Positions 23,815 through 35,674 of a stretch of 64,000 nucleotides of DNA are shown here, in pieces. Source of the DNA: Gymnopus androsaceus JB14 (taxonomy: Eukaryota; Basidiomycota; Agaricomycetes; Agaricales; Omphalotaceae); the NCBI GenBank assembly GCA_009733575.1, contig ML769526.1, positions 6,939 through 70,938 of the forward strand. Direction: 5' to 3'. The position numbers and the translations under genes are program-made. Numbering within the stretch: position 1 is the stretch's first letter; each line of letters begins with the position of its first letter. The notes under the pieces were generated by a model. It had not been told where the DNA came from, searched no databases, and saw only the letters and a program-made list of their open reading frames with translations.

Positions 23815-24716
23815 CGATTCAACTCTAGTTCTTTTGCGTCCTTGCGGTTTCCGTGTCTTCGAGCTAACATCTTCTTTGATAGCATGAGCTGGTCGACTGA
23901 GGTCTGCAATGGACGGTGTCTGTGAATGAGATGAATCATCATGCAGCTCAGCATTGACACGCTGTCGCTGGATGTCTAATGTTAGTTTCGTGCCCTTCAT
24001 ATGATTTCTTTTGTTGACTCATACCTTGTGCTTTGTGCCACCAGGAGAACGAATACCTTGACGAATCTCAACACTCTTTGCAACTGCTCTTGACTTCCGC
24101 TTCCGCTCCCGTGCCTTCTCTCGCTCTCGCACCTTTTGCTTCTCTGCCTGGACTGTGGCAAAGTGCTCAGTCTTTTCTCTGTCGTCATTGGCCGCCTCAT
24201 CCACCTCATCCCAGTAAGCTTTAGCCTCCTCACGGGTAGCAGGCTTATTGAAGAACTTCATGATCCCGGTCGATGCTGCACCCAGATTCGCATCCTTTAT
24301 ATCCAAAGCTTTTCGTGTGGCAGATTTGATCGAGGGACGTGCACGTTTGGTTTCGGGGGCTGTGAGTGACACTTCATCCTCATCAACTGGTCGTTTTGCT
24401 GATGGTGCTTCGTTTTCCGTAGATTTTGAAGACCTGGATGACTGCGACTCAGGTACTAGGGCATTGTGTTTTTGTGTAGTACTGGTGATGGTGTCGCTGC
24501 AGTTTTTGCCATCGCTGCCATTCGCTGTCATCACTATCACTACTGCCATTGTCGGAGTCACTGTAATCATTGTCATCGTCATTGTCGTCCTTTTCGGTAG
24601 TATCAAAATCAATGTCGTGTTCCGGAGTTTGCGTCAATGGATCATGTTTAGCTTTTGTCTCTGTATCGGATGCTGAGGAGATGATTTCGACATCGTCGTC
24701 AGATTTGTTGTGAAAG
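23815..24716 (-). pseudogene. Charged linker between protease and transposase
   Basis: The minus strand encodes an Asp/Ser-rich acidic stretch (DDDVEIISSASDTE..., SDSDNGSSDSDDSEW). It is followed by KRPVDEDE, GIMKFFNKPATREEAKAYW and a highly charged helix (EKARERKRKSR). An intron of about 52 bp (GTATGA...ATTAG, near 23977-24028) leads into the segment before the transposase. DVEIIS and similar patches resemble SUMO-interaction motifs, and GIMKFF resembles the hydrophobic half of a PCNA-binding box; both are only suggestive. Frame shifts occur in the acidic tract. Confidence 0.5.
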
Positions 24717-24816
24717 GTGAAACTCAAAGCCCTCCGCCATAGATTCGAAGTCAGAATTGTATTGAGGCTACAGTATAAATAATCAGTTTTGCTTTCTTTA
24801 CAAACAGCAGCAAATT

Positions 24817-25982
24817 TTACTGCACCGTAAGCTTGTTTTCTTTTCGCACCACCCAAAGCAGTAACTCTAATCGCTGTTTTGTAGCCCCATCTCTTGATCG
24901 AATCAAAGGGTTCTGCACAGGAAGGTAGCGATGAGCTAGAGCATTCCCTGCGAATATTGCACAGTTCCACGAGTCATCCTGTGACCCAATAGCCATCTCC
25001 TCAGTAGGTAAATTCTTCTCCCGTGTGCAGAAAAGTCCACCACTCAAGTGCCTCCTTTAGCCGTGGCTCCATTTCGGCTCTTTGTCCTGGTGCGAAGGAG
25101 TCTGCATAGGTAATCGACTTCTTCATGAAGTTCAAAACCACAGGAGTCCAGTGAACACCGCCTGGATTGGCAAATGTAGCAAGTTCCGCATTCTCTCCTG
25201 TTACGAGCTTCTGAGCAGCCTGGTGGAGCCATCCATAAAGCTTGATATCTGTCAGGTATTCCTCGCGAGCATTGTATGCGCGGCATACGAGTTCAAGAAA
25301 GAAAGAATCACAGAACACGACTTTTTCGGTGCAGAGATTTTGGCGAAAGCTCTTCAGTAAGCCAGGAAATGTAATGGACCATATGGTTGTCGCTAAGCCA
25401 CTCCTTGGTGCAGTAGCTGGCTAGGATAGCAGTTTCAGTGGAAGGAAACACAACTTGAACACGTCCTCCCCATTCAAGCTCTGAAATAGCTGACTCCGCC
25501 TGATGAGCAATCTCCACCAAATCTGCATCTTTCACGGTGGAAGCAGTAGTAAAGAGCGAAGCTAAGGATTGTCTCCAGGTATTCTGGCGGGATCGGATAG
25601 CTGCTAACTCCTTCCAATGTGCTAGCATGAACAAAGGGCATCGAGCAGAACTCAAGCCGGTGACATGGGGACATAAAACTGATCTCGATTGTGATTCGAG
25701 TGCGTTTTCAAGGAGGTTCTCGAGTATGGATACAGGGGGTGATCCAAGCTCCAGGAGTTTATGGATGTCGTGTAGATTGGGGTCAAGTGGGGAGAGGTAA
25801 TCCTCAATTTTAGAAGTAGATTGAGTGTACGGCGCAGCACCGGGAACATGAATCGTAAGAAAGTCTTTAACTTTCATTGAAGCATTGGGGGCATGAATGG
25901 CAGTGGGCTCGGGTGGAGGTGTATATTTGGAAAGCATTTCTGAATTTGTACGTAGTAGTGGTAAGAATTGAAATTTTTTCAA
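24817..25982 (-). pseudogene. Ulp1-like SUMO protease (peptidase C48) part of pogo-like element
   Basis: The ATG at 25982 starts a helical N-terminal region of about 220 residues. The protease core follows: VFCDSFFLELVCRAYNARE, then PGGVHWTPVVLNFMKKSITY with the catalytic His of HW, ADSFAPGQ with the Asp, and SQDDSWNCAIFAGNALAHRY with the Gln and the catalytic Cys. This His-Asp-Gln-Cys order is that of Ulp1/SENP enzymes, which remove SUMO. Two 1-nt insertions break the frame: one in an A-run near 25317, one after EEFTY near 25016. The catalytic residues themselves are still present. The gene runs in the same direction as, and probably into, the DDE transposase. Confidence 0.78.
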
Positions 25983-26308
25983 ACAGCCTGTGTTGCGAGT
26001 CGGCTTGCGGTCGGGCGGCGCAATTGGGCACCTGTCTCACCAAATTTTTACTCAAAGAAGCTTAGCAGCGGGTTTTGGTGCTTGTGAAGATATTGATTCA
26101 GATAGGTGAGAGTAGTAGTAAAGGAGTGTATTAATTTAAAAGATTAAAATGAGGTCTCAAGTTGAGGAAGTAAGGAAGTGAGAGTGCACTGCACTCTGGT
26201 CGAAATTCCAATGATGTCACATGTCCCATCCAGATCTGTTGAAACCACAATTTCGACACGGTGGTCACAGGTCACAAGGCCTGTCGAATTGAACGAAATG
26301 CGACAGTA

Positions 26309-26670
26309 CATGCAATGTGAAGGTATGAGTTTTTGTGTTTTTTTTGGATGATTTTATTCATATAGCCGTTTCATGCAGATTGAGCTCAATGGGACAACTG
26401 AGTATGGTGAAGTTTGGTACTACTTCATTGTAGGAGCAGGCAAAGGGTCCAAAGGTCTTGCCATGGTGTCTCTTTACCAAAAACCTGACCCAATGTTATA
26501 TGAAGAATCATACCAGACATTGTGGGCTTGCAAGTACAGTGGATCACAAAATCTGTGTATTGTCCCCATTGAAAAGATTCAATGCAACCGCTTCCATTTA
26601 CAGTATTCCTTGGACACTCACTTCCATCATCTAACAGGCGCTAAAACTCACTGGCTAGCTCGGCGTGCAT
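26309..26670 (+). pseudogene. Plavaka transposase, C-terminal segment 3
   Basis: Coding text resumes after the pogo-like element. Following an intron (about 26323-26368) it reads IELNGTTEYGEVWYYFIVGA, LAMVSLYQKPDPMLYEESYQ and TLWACKYSGSQNLCIVPIEK. This is the typical C-terminal block of Plavaka transposases. The family's last residues are not seen; the frame runs into unrelated sequence at about 26640, probably the start of the LINE. Confidence 0.7.
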
Positions 26671-27187
26671 AGGACTGAAATCCGATTTCTTTCCAGAGCA
26701 AATAGAGAGACTAGTATTGCAGCATAGTGACCTATCGTAAACTCGAAGCTTAAAACAAAAACTTGAGCGGGAACTGCAGTAGTAGCACCCACAAGTGATC
26801 TCCTCGCTGGAGTCTATCGGAGCATATCTTACGAACTGTAAACTCGTTGCTAGCGTCCTCGAACCTGTTTCCAGGCGCAAGACTGAGCGGAGTTTCGACG
26901 AACGCTTATCGTTGAAGAGTCTTTGAAAATCGTTGAAGAGTCATTGAAAAATTTTCAACAGAGTCATTGAAAATTCTCAACGCGCCTCGTGGCATCGCGG
27001 AGAATCGTGACCTGGGAAATTTTCAGTCGGTTTTCAGACTTGGTTGTTACCCTCATCGTGTCCAGTTGACGACACCGTCTTACATCGGTGGCTCAGCAAC
27101 GGTCAAATTGGTGTACAGGATACACCAGGTACGCTGTTTATAGTTAACCTGGCATTCACTGCTGAGCCAATCAAATTTTTACAGACT

Positions 27188-28845
27188 ATGTCTCAAAATA
27201 TGTCTCCTGGCGCTGTTGCTTCGTCGTCCGAGTCGACGGAGAAAGCGGCTGCTCCTGCGACACCCTCGCCTGCAGATGCATACGAGTCCCTCAGTATCTC
27301 TTCAATACTTGCCAGTTGCGCACAGCCACCGCCGACGTCCTTATTTGCTGGTATCCCTTTGGGTCCCATCAAACCTGGCCCAGTACCTCCTTGGCCGGCT
27401 GGTCTTACTTTTAGAAGAGCACCTAAAGCCTCTCCCACTGCTTCCTCTGACTCCAGTGTGGAATTTTCCGCTATCCCTCCTGCACCGACCTCAGCCCCCG
27501 CAGCAGGTCCTCTTCCTCCTGCGCCCGCCCCTGTCACGCCGTCCCTCACTGAACAAGAGGTAGTACGCTCACAGGATGGGTTTACTATTCCGCTCATTAG
27601 TGGGGCTAGCTCATCTCTATCTCACTCGAATACCAACGGTGAAGATAACGGTGCAAGCTCATCCTTATCGCACTCGAACTCCTACGCACTACGTTCATCT
27701 AACGGAGGCAATAGCAATGACATGGAGGATTCCCCTGCCAAGAAGAAGAAGGGCAAAGGGAATGCCTCCAGCCAATTTCATGTCGAGTTGCCAACGGCAT
27801 GGGCATCGAAAGGTCGTACAGCTGTCGAAGATGAACTCAAAAATCTCAAAATGGATCTGGACCATCTCCGAGAGACTATGAACAAACGTATGGACACGTT
27901 CAAAATACTCGCGCCGGACATGCCTTCATCTACACCCCAGTCCAATAACCCTCTCATGGAAGGGCTCCGAAAGCAGGTTGACAAGACCATTGCGAACGTG
28001 ATCCAAATCCAAGGTCACGTTCAAACCCACTTCCAACGTCTCCAAGCCATGGAGGCATCCATTACTGGTCTAACGAAGCATGCGGTCCATGGAGAGGCCC
28101 TCGAGGCTACTCTTTATGATATTAAAGCCGAGTTCGCACGACTAGAGGCCATGATTGGAGACCTGAAGAATGAACAAGAGTATTCGAGGGATGAAGTAAT
28201 GGGGAGGAACAGCAGAGGAAGAGGCCTCGCTTGGAGGATCCTACCGAGCACCAACCATCCTTTGCACCGCTTCCGTCTTTTCAGCCACTGTCTCTCCCCT
28301 ATCCTTATCCTACCTCGGGCACTCATGCTCCCATGTACACTGCTCCGCTTCCATCGTCATTCAACTCGGTGGCTCCTTATCCTTATCCAATGGCTCCAAT
28401 GGCTCCTGCCCCTTTGTCGTTCACTCCCACTGCACCCGCTGATGCTCCTACACCGTCGACATTCACGCCAGTGGCTCCTACAGCTGTTCCTGCACCATCA
28501 TCGAACTCTCCTGTAGCGATGGAAGGCACAACGACTCTACCTCCGGCCCCGCAGCCCTCTAAGCAGCGCAGGCAGATTGGTGTCCGTATCGGTCCTATTG
28601 ACCTCACCAAGGTCACTAGAAGAGAGCATGCCACTACAGCAGCTAAGGGGTTCTGTGAAATGCTTGCGGGTATCACGGACGCCAAACGCGACCACTTGGC
28701 CAAATACGCCAGGGGTAAAAGGGAGGGTAGTGTTCTATACATGTGGTGGAGTAAGGAGACCGATACAAGGGACTTCTACAAGTACTGGACCGAGGCTACC
28801 CCGCCAATGTACGCAAAAAGTCTGATTAAACGGGTAAATTTTTAG
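27188..28845 (+). pseudogene. LINE ORF1 (RNA-binding/coiled-coil protein), frameshifted
   Basis: An ATG at 27188 is the likely start (MSQNMSPGAVASSS); the frame is open from 27044. The first 200 residues are Pro/Ala/Ser-rich. They are followed by a basic tract (SPAKKKKGKGN) and a helical region (DELKNLKMDLDHLRETMNKR) that could form a coiled coil. Near 28215 the frame shifts by one base. The new frame reads a KRPRLE-type nuclear signal, a long Pro-rich tract and a conserved-looking C-terminus (QIGVRIGPIDLTKVTRREHA). ORF1 proteins bind the LINE RNA. The shift makes this copy defective. Confidence 0.6.
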
Positions 28846-28991
28846 AGGGGGCAGTCAATGTACCTTATACATTACCTTCCGTCGCGACCGTTTCTTGTAG
28901 CACACAATGTATCACTTCTTGTAACGTGCCTCTTTCTTGTAGCGAATATGTACCACAATGTGACGCTCTTCACGAGCTAATCTCTTTAAAA

Positions 28992-31900
28992 ATGTGGAAT
29001 ACAAACGGAGACCTTCGTATTAAACTTGACTGCCCAGATTTTGCAAATGACATCACGAACTATGATGCGGCTCTCTTCCAAGAAACCCATCTGCGACCTG
29101 ATGAACATGATTGTATTCAACCTCCGTCAGGCTATAAACTATATGTAATCTCAAGACCTCCTCCAGAAGATTTCCGTCACCCATGGGGTGGAGTACTTGC
29201 TTTTGTTCGAGAAGATATTCCTTGCAAAGTGAACAAGGAGCTATCAAGTACGGACATTATGGTTCTCGAAATAGCGGATATGCTCATTTACAATGCTTAT
29301 ATCCTGCCCGAGAACTCAGCATCATGGTCAGAGTTTGTGGATAAGCACCCATTTGACATGCTACTACAATCACTTACTGCTGCTTCGGTTCTTAATAAAC
29401 CTATATTGTTACTAGGTGATCTCAATGCTCGTATGGGCTGTAAGCAAATGGGTGCTGCCAGCACACAACTTAGTAGGATCTCCCATGATTCAAGTACTAT
29501 ATCCCCACGAGGAAAAGCCTTTCTGGCGGCAGGAGATGCTCTTGACCTCACAATACTCAATGGCTTACCTCAATTTGGCACAGGAGGATCACTGTTCACC
29601 TCTTACCAAGCGAGAGGTAAAACTGTGATTGACTATGGAATCGCAAATACCTCCATGCTATGCCGAGTCAAAAACTTTACCGTTGGCTCACATGAAAGTG
29701 AATGGTCAGACCATGCTCCAATTGCGGTGAGAATTGCATGTCCAAATGTTCAGCGAGTACAAAGTGCCGTATTAGGGAAACGCAAACTACGAGATCCACC
29801 GTATCAACTCCCAACGGAGACGGAACTAGATAGAATGCTAGTAGAAGTCATCCACTCCCAAAAATCTCGATCAAAGGAGCCTCTGGCTCTGGTTTATGGT
29901 TTACTACCATCAGGTCTCTTGCCTAAACTTTCTCCGTTAGCAGTATACGCAGCAGGTTCTTGGTCCCCAGAACACATGGTGGCCGGAGCAGGAATTTATT
30001 ATGGCAATGACTGCTCCCATAACATGTCACTGCGAGTTCCTGGTCCTGCACTGTCATATAACCAGTCATGCACTTTTGCCATCTGGATGGCTATAAAGGA
30101 ATGCCCGAGAGACAGACCACTCATTGTATATACAACATCTGAATTTGTTGCTAATGCACTTACTCGCTATGCACCTTCAAATGCAAAGAATAAATGGTCC
30201 TGTGCTAATGGTGACCTTTTACGTTCAATAACAATGCGTATTCGGGAACGAGAGGCCATGCTACATATTGCTCTCATACATCCTTCCCATGTGAATAAAC
30301 ATCGGGAAGCAGCGGAAAGTCTTGCAGCTGAAGGTGCTCAGAGGGTGCTATCTTGCCAATTTGTCTCTATGCCATCTATCTCAGTGGATCACAATGTGGA
30401 AACTGGTCGTGCTAGAGTCTCAACAAATATTTCTGAGCCAAATGAAGCCAAATCTGTCCCCCAGCGGCCCAGTACTGATCAAAACTTGCTGATTGCAAGT
30501 CACAGAGGCAGAAGCCGTGTCCTCCGGAAGCGCAACATGCATCTGCGGGAATTTAGGGAGGCTGCTAAGAACTCAGCAAAGTTCTGGGAGAAATTTATCA
30601 AACTGGCGCGAGGTAAAAACCAAACTTCACCTGTCTCAGCAAATGAGCTTAAAGAGGTGTTTGATGCCTGAATGAATCCGCCAAATCCGCTCCCACAATC
30701 ATTCAACATGGAGCTGCATGCACAATTTGAAGCAACTGCCAATATGATTCCTGATGTAACAGTGGACACAACACCAGAGCAGTTCTTTGATTCACCATTC
30801 AAAGTGGAGGATATTGATGATGCTAAGATTGAAATCAGAAATCATGCTGCAAGCAGTGCAGCAGGCATTGAACAAGTACACTACAGAGAAATTGTGGACA
30901 TGGACAGTGTTCTCCTAACCAATCTGGTAAATGAATGTGTTAGCCAAAGAGAATGTCCTACAGCCTGGGTCATATGCATCTTGATTGCAATTCTCAAGAA
31001 AGGAAAAGAAAATTATGATCCCAAGAGCTACCGTGCCATAGCATTGGAAAGCTGCCTGCTTAAGTTTGTAACTCTACTTATCATGCGGCGTTTTGTAGCA
31101 TGGGCAGATGCACGTAACATTGTTCCAAAGTCACAGAATGGCTTCCGGAAGGGCTACCGCACAAACAACAATGCATTTATCCTTCGAAGCGCAATTGAAA
31201 AAGCAAGAGCGATGGGTAAAACTCTATGGGTAGCTAGTATTGATATCACAAATGCCTTCCCATCTGTGGATTGGTCTACCTTATGGTGCAAACTACAGAA
31301 ACTGGGTGCCTCGGGTAAACTATGTGACTGGATCAGATTAATCTACCGCCTGATGCGCTACAAAGTCAGACATGAAGGGGAACTTTCTGATTTCATAGAC
31401 TCAAGTATCGGAATCCTTATTGGCGATACACTATCACCCGAATTCTGGATCATCTTCTTTGGTGACTTCAATATCCCTGTTACAGATGATGATATCCGGC
31501 TAGCAGGGATGGCTATATCTCACCTTGAGCAAGCAGATGACTTACTGCTACTTGCACTTTCACCAAAGGGCCTCCAATACAAAATGGACTTATTCTTTGC
31601 ATATTGTGGGGATAACTTCCTAATAATCAATGCAATTAAATCTATCATTGGCTACCATGGCCCTGCTCCTGAGTACCTACCCAGATTTTATTTCAATGGA
31701 GAAGTCGTCAAAATTGTTGATGTCTACACATATGTTGGTATGGCTTTCAGATCGGGCCCTTTTAGGGCTTTCTCTTCAGTGCTTCAAGACCACTTTGTCA
31801 AAAAGTCAGAGAAAGCCCGGAAAGTTGCACATGCTGTACTACATGTAGAGTCAATGATTGGGGCCCTCCCTGTGCATGAAGGGAAAATATTGTACATGGG

Positions 31901-32867
31901 CTGCGTTGACCCACACCTCATATATGGAAGTGAGGTGGCTATCAATGCATCAAAGGCACTTATGGATCAAGTTGTAAACGTACAGCTGGCATTCTTCCGC
32001 CGGCTGCTAGGACTGTCAAAAACTTCAATCCGAGTTGCTATATATACAGAAACAGGTATCATTCCACTCCAGTTCCGGTGGCTCAACCTCGCTCTCCGTG
32101 CACTAGCATACTTCCTGAGCCGACCCACAAATACTTTTGTCAGGGCGGCACTCAATGAAAGTATAGATCTAGACTCAGCCGGAAAGAAGTCATGGTTCAA
32201 GGGATTAAAGGATGTAATCAATACCCTATGCCCTCATTATGAACTACCGGATAATACAACCTTATGCAGTGCATCAGACTCAACTGTACTTGGTGATTTC
32301 AATAAAGCAATACAGACAGCAGTGACCACTTGGATTTCAGATGAACTGAACCATGTGTCTAAACGCTCTTATCTTCTACAGATCCGACAGGAACCGCAGG
32401 AGAATGGCAGACTGAAATACCATATATCATGCTTGAGGCACTATCTGAGTGAAATACAAAACCCGCGACATCGTAAGGCACTAACTCGCCTCATCACGGG
32501 GGATCACTCACTTGCTGTTGTAAGGCTTAATTGGTCAGATAATCATAGACTGCAAGTACCCCATGAGCAGAGACTCTGCCGCTTCTGCACACAGGAAGTG
32601 GAAACTCCAGAACATGCACTGCTGCAATGCCCCCACCAAGCTCTAGTGGACTTAAGAGCATCATTCTGGAGAGACTTTAAATCTTTGCATCCACAGGGAC
32701 TCACATATACAACAGTAATGGACCAGCCTACATATGTAGCTTATCTAGCTTCATGCCGTCCAACTTTTGCTGTCCTAGCTAAATGGGTCTTTGAGGTTTT
32801 AAAAATCTATGATGGTACACCTCTACTCATCCCTCGGGAGTTCCTAAGAGACCCAAGGTCAAGATAA
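28992..32867 (+). pseudogene. LINE ORF2: endonuclease, RNase H-like, reverse transcriptase; one stop
   Basis: The ATG at 28992 starts MWNTNGDLRIKL, the first motif of an exonuclease-endonuclease-phosphatase domain. It continues with ALFQETHLRP, LLGDLNARMG, VIDYGIAN and SEWSDHAPIAV. An RNase H-like region follows (PLAVYAAGSWSPEHMVAGAG), but the usual acidic catalytic positions read Ala, Phe and Thr. A TGA at 30669-30671 interrupts, and the same frame continues with the reverse transcriptase: SQNGFRKGYRTNNNAFILRS, SIDITNAFPSVDW and the catalytic EQADDLLLL. A CCHC-like knuckle (CRFCTQEVETPEHALLQC) is near the C-terminus. Full length is about 1290 codons, intact except for that stop. Confidence 0.85.
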
Positions 32868-33099
32868 GTAGTGGTAGTAGATACAAGATAACTAGTTATT
32901 ATAGATAGAACTATGTCACCTGTATTATATAGAAAACGGCATTCACAGGGGGCAGCGATCTACAGCAGCGACTTCGTCAGCTGTGAGCTCGTCGTCTGCT
33001 CTCGAGTGAATGTCCCAAGACCGATGATGCTAGTGCCGCATCGGGATATGTCTTGGACCCTCCGGCGTTCAGATCTTGGACCGTGCCGTGTAATAAAAT

Positions 33100-33117
33100 C
33101 TTCCTTCCTTCCTTCCA
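33100..33117 (+). repeat. CCTT microsatellite
   Basis: Four CCTT units at the border between the LINE 3' region and unrelated sequence. A similar CCTT run occurs at 35853-35873. Confidence 0.8.
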
Positions 33118-33774
33118 TGTACCATAACAGTAGCCATATCGTGTGTGACTGTGTCGCGTCGCCACGCGTCGCGTACAGTTAGATGCTGAAGGATAGATCT
33201 TTCCTAATTGTGTCCGATTGGATGCGTCGATTTTTAAAGGATACAGAATGAAGATAGAAAGCCGTCACCGTATACAAGCCATACGTATATCTAATGTGAG
33301 TCGGACGAACGATTCCTGCTTGATTGCTGGGGTCCAACTCGGAGTTAGTGGGATGTTCTGTGAGAAAAGATTGAAAGGTTGGATATTTTGCACGAGAAAT
33401 ATTTCGACGCACTTGAATGTTGTTTGAGAGTTAAGCCTGTTTTTGAAGCCATTGAGACGGATCCTATTTTGGAACCTTGTCCGAGCGCTTTTCTCGCTTC
33501 CTCTCATTCTTCTCCTCAATTTTCACCAGCATTGAACGCCAAATTTCTGTTGGCAGCGCAGAGAAGTAGACGGTCGAGAATGTGTGCTGAACGTGGGACT
33601 TTGGAAGGCCTGCAGGACGTTGCGTCGCGTCACAACTCATTAAATTCTCTTCTCTTCTAATCGGGATGCTGTGTGATTCTTGCTCTAGTACCACCATCTT
33701 CCTCGCATTTTTAAATGCCACCGCAGTCCGAGAGATGTACCTTTGGTGCCCCGGCACCTCAGAGAGCATTATAA

Positions 33775-35674
33775 ATGGCTCTCGAAGGCAAAAAATTGTT
33801 TCCAAAAAAGTCACTAGTCCTTCAAACGTTGGCCGTACAACCACCTTTCAGCTACGACATCGACTCCTCCACTCCCTCGGACACAATGTGCTCTGCGCTT
33901 GCAGCGTTATCGTCTCTGGTTTTCGATATACAGGCTCAGCACACTCATTCTCTAAGACACCTCTTTTTCACCGAAAACGAGAAGGAGTGGAAGTTGATTT
34001 CGCGTTGGCTTTCTTTTTTCGTCGAAACTTGTCTCCGGAAGCATGCTACGAGCTGGGATGGTTGGGACTTCCAGGAACACGTACTTTATATTGTTCCACT
34101 TATCTTCGTTGGGCCTGGTCATTGTCACAGGAATCTAGGTCGTGAGGCCAGGGCTTTAATCGAGAAGAACCCAGAGATCTTTCGTATGGTTTTTCAAGCG
34201 TGGTCCTTTGCGGTTACCTCATTCCATCGCTCTCTCTCTCTCTCTTCACACGCGAGCTGTACTTCTCTTTATGAAAGTTGCAGACGAAGAAGATACCGCG
34301 GATAATTTGTTCATGCGGACCTTTTTGGAGGTCTCTCCAGACCCAGTTACGGTTTGCATGTCATTCTTCGATGAGCATGTTCCAAGGCGAATGCCTGGAA
34401 TTGGGCTGAGGGCCCTCAACCTCATCGCTCTATTTGTACACTGCATTGCCCGAGAGGCTGATCTTACCTGTGATTCACGCGTCTTTCAATCGCTCATCAA
34501 GGCTGGCGCTCTCAGTTCCACGACGCTTGCTCTCAGGCGTCTATCTGCGCTAGAGGTTGCCCGTGGTATCAGCCAGTTCGACAAACCCACATACTTTTCC
34601 TGTATAACGAGGCTACATGGGTTCATCATCTGCGCTGTGTACCTTAAAGCCCTTCCGGCGATTGCGGAGGCTTTTAATCTGGGATGGTTGAAGCTCTTGC
34701 ATGATGCGGCGTGGTTCATTGAGCGGGAGGTGGAGTTTCTCCACAAACCGTTCATGAATAGAATTATTTGCGGATTCTTGACAAAATCCTTGATACATCT
34801 GTTCTCCTTTCCCTCCATCCTGCGACCTTTCGTCAAGTACACGAATCGGATCCTCGCTGATGACCCAAAGCCTTTGACTTCACAAATAAGCCTCGGCTGT
34901 CTAAATTTGGAGCTGCTTGGAAAGAGGCAATAAAAAAGGCCGCGAACTTTAACGGTTTGAGGCAGAATTATAAGAAGATGACTGTTATTTGCGCTAATAG
35001 CAAGGCATGTCCTTCTTTCATCCAACAGTCCAACTTGTATTCATCTTTTACCCCCATAGTGTACTACAACCCCCGACCAGTATCACTTTGTTCAAGTCTG
35101 TTCTCGATGCCGATCCAACGTTTACTGCTCCTTCGAATGCCAGAAAACGGACTGAAATAATGGCCATCGAGAAGCCTGTCGAGGAAACGGCCTTGTCCGC
35201 GCCCCTTGTACGTCTCTCGTTTAATTCCTACTCTAAAACCACCGTTTCTGACATAATTCTATAGTGCTTTCCTCGCTCTGTCCACACGGTAATACCTACG
35301 ACGCGACCTTCTTCCAATTCATCGTGAATCAATCCCGACAAAAACATCGCTCCACACTCCTATCATCCGTCTTTGCATTCTTCCGACATCATATCTGCGG
35401 TTGTGTATCCAAACTCTCTACTATCGTCTTGCATTTACGTTTCTTTTCCTTACACGCCGATCCCAGCGAGCTAGTAGGACATTGGGGTCATGGACTCGCG
35501 GAAGATAGTCATATGGAATGGACTTTTCGATGTATGAATAGTGCACCGGCCAAGTTTGTTAATCCGGTCGGGAGAGGGTCGGAGAAGGAGTATTTGGAGC
35601 TTGGGGAGGTGATGTATCATGCTGATTTCCCGGAGTATTGCTTGTCTGGGGTGTTCGACTTGCTAGGACCGTAA
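33775..35674 (+). pseudogene. Degraded gene resembling Agaricomycete MYND-family protein
   Basis: An open frame (33775-34250) encodes helical, solenoid-like text (PEIFRMVFQAWSFAVTSFHR). It changes frame in a TC microsatellite at 34229-34245 and continues to 34933 (ADEEDTADNLFMRTFLEVSP). Later fragments read VICANSKACPSF and VYYNPRPVSLC, faintly like the Cys positions of a MYND finger. They are followed by 35264-35674 (TYDATFFQFIVNQSRQKH ... EYCLSGVFDLLG), like the region after the finger. Mushroom genomes hold many such proteins of unknown role. The zinc ligands here are mostly lost and several frame changes are needed. The family call is tentative; it could be an unrelated helical protein. 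Confidence 0.35.

Larger units (their letters stand above)
21692..26306 (-). mobile_element. Pogo/Tc1-like DNA transposon, 4.6 kb, in Plavaka
   Basis: Inverted ends start CTGTCGCATTTCGTTC and are 26 bp long with one mismatch (21692-21717 and 26281-26306). Flanking TA on both sides (21690-21691, 26307-26308) is the hallmark target duplication of the Tc1/mariner-pogo superfamily. A further imperfect inverted stretch containing GGTCACAGGTCAC lies just inside each end. The minus strand encodes a Ulp1-like protease followed by a helix-turn-helix and DDE transposase. Host coding sequence on both sides is Plavaka. Confidence 0.92.
26671..32990 (+). mobile_element. LINE retrotransposon
   Basis: A presumptive 5' untranslated region (26671-27187) is followed by ORF1 and ORF2 in the usual non-LTR order. 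The 3' region after 32867 is about 120 bp, ending before unrelated sequence with a CCTT repeat at 33100. No poly(A) tail or target duplication could be fixed, so both ends are approximate. Confidence 0.65.

Noticed and set aside
27193..27597. Minus-strand Gly/Ala-rich frame over LINE ORF1
   Set aside because: Shadow of the Pro/Ala-rich plus-strand ORF1, with no independent support.
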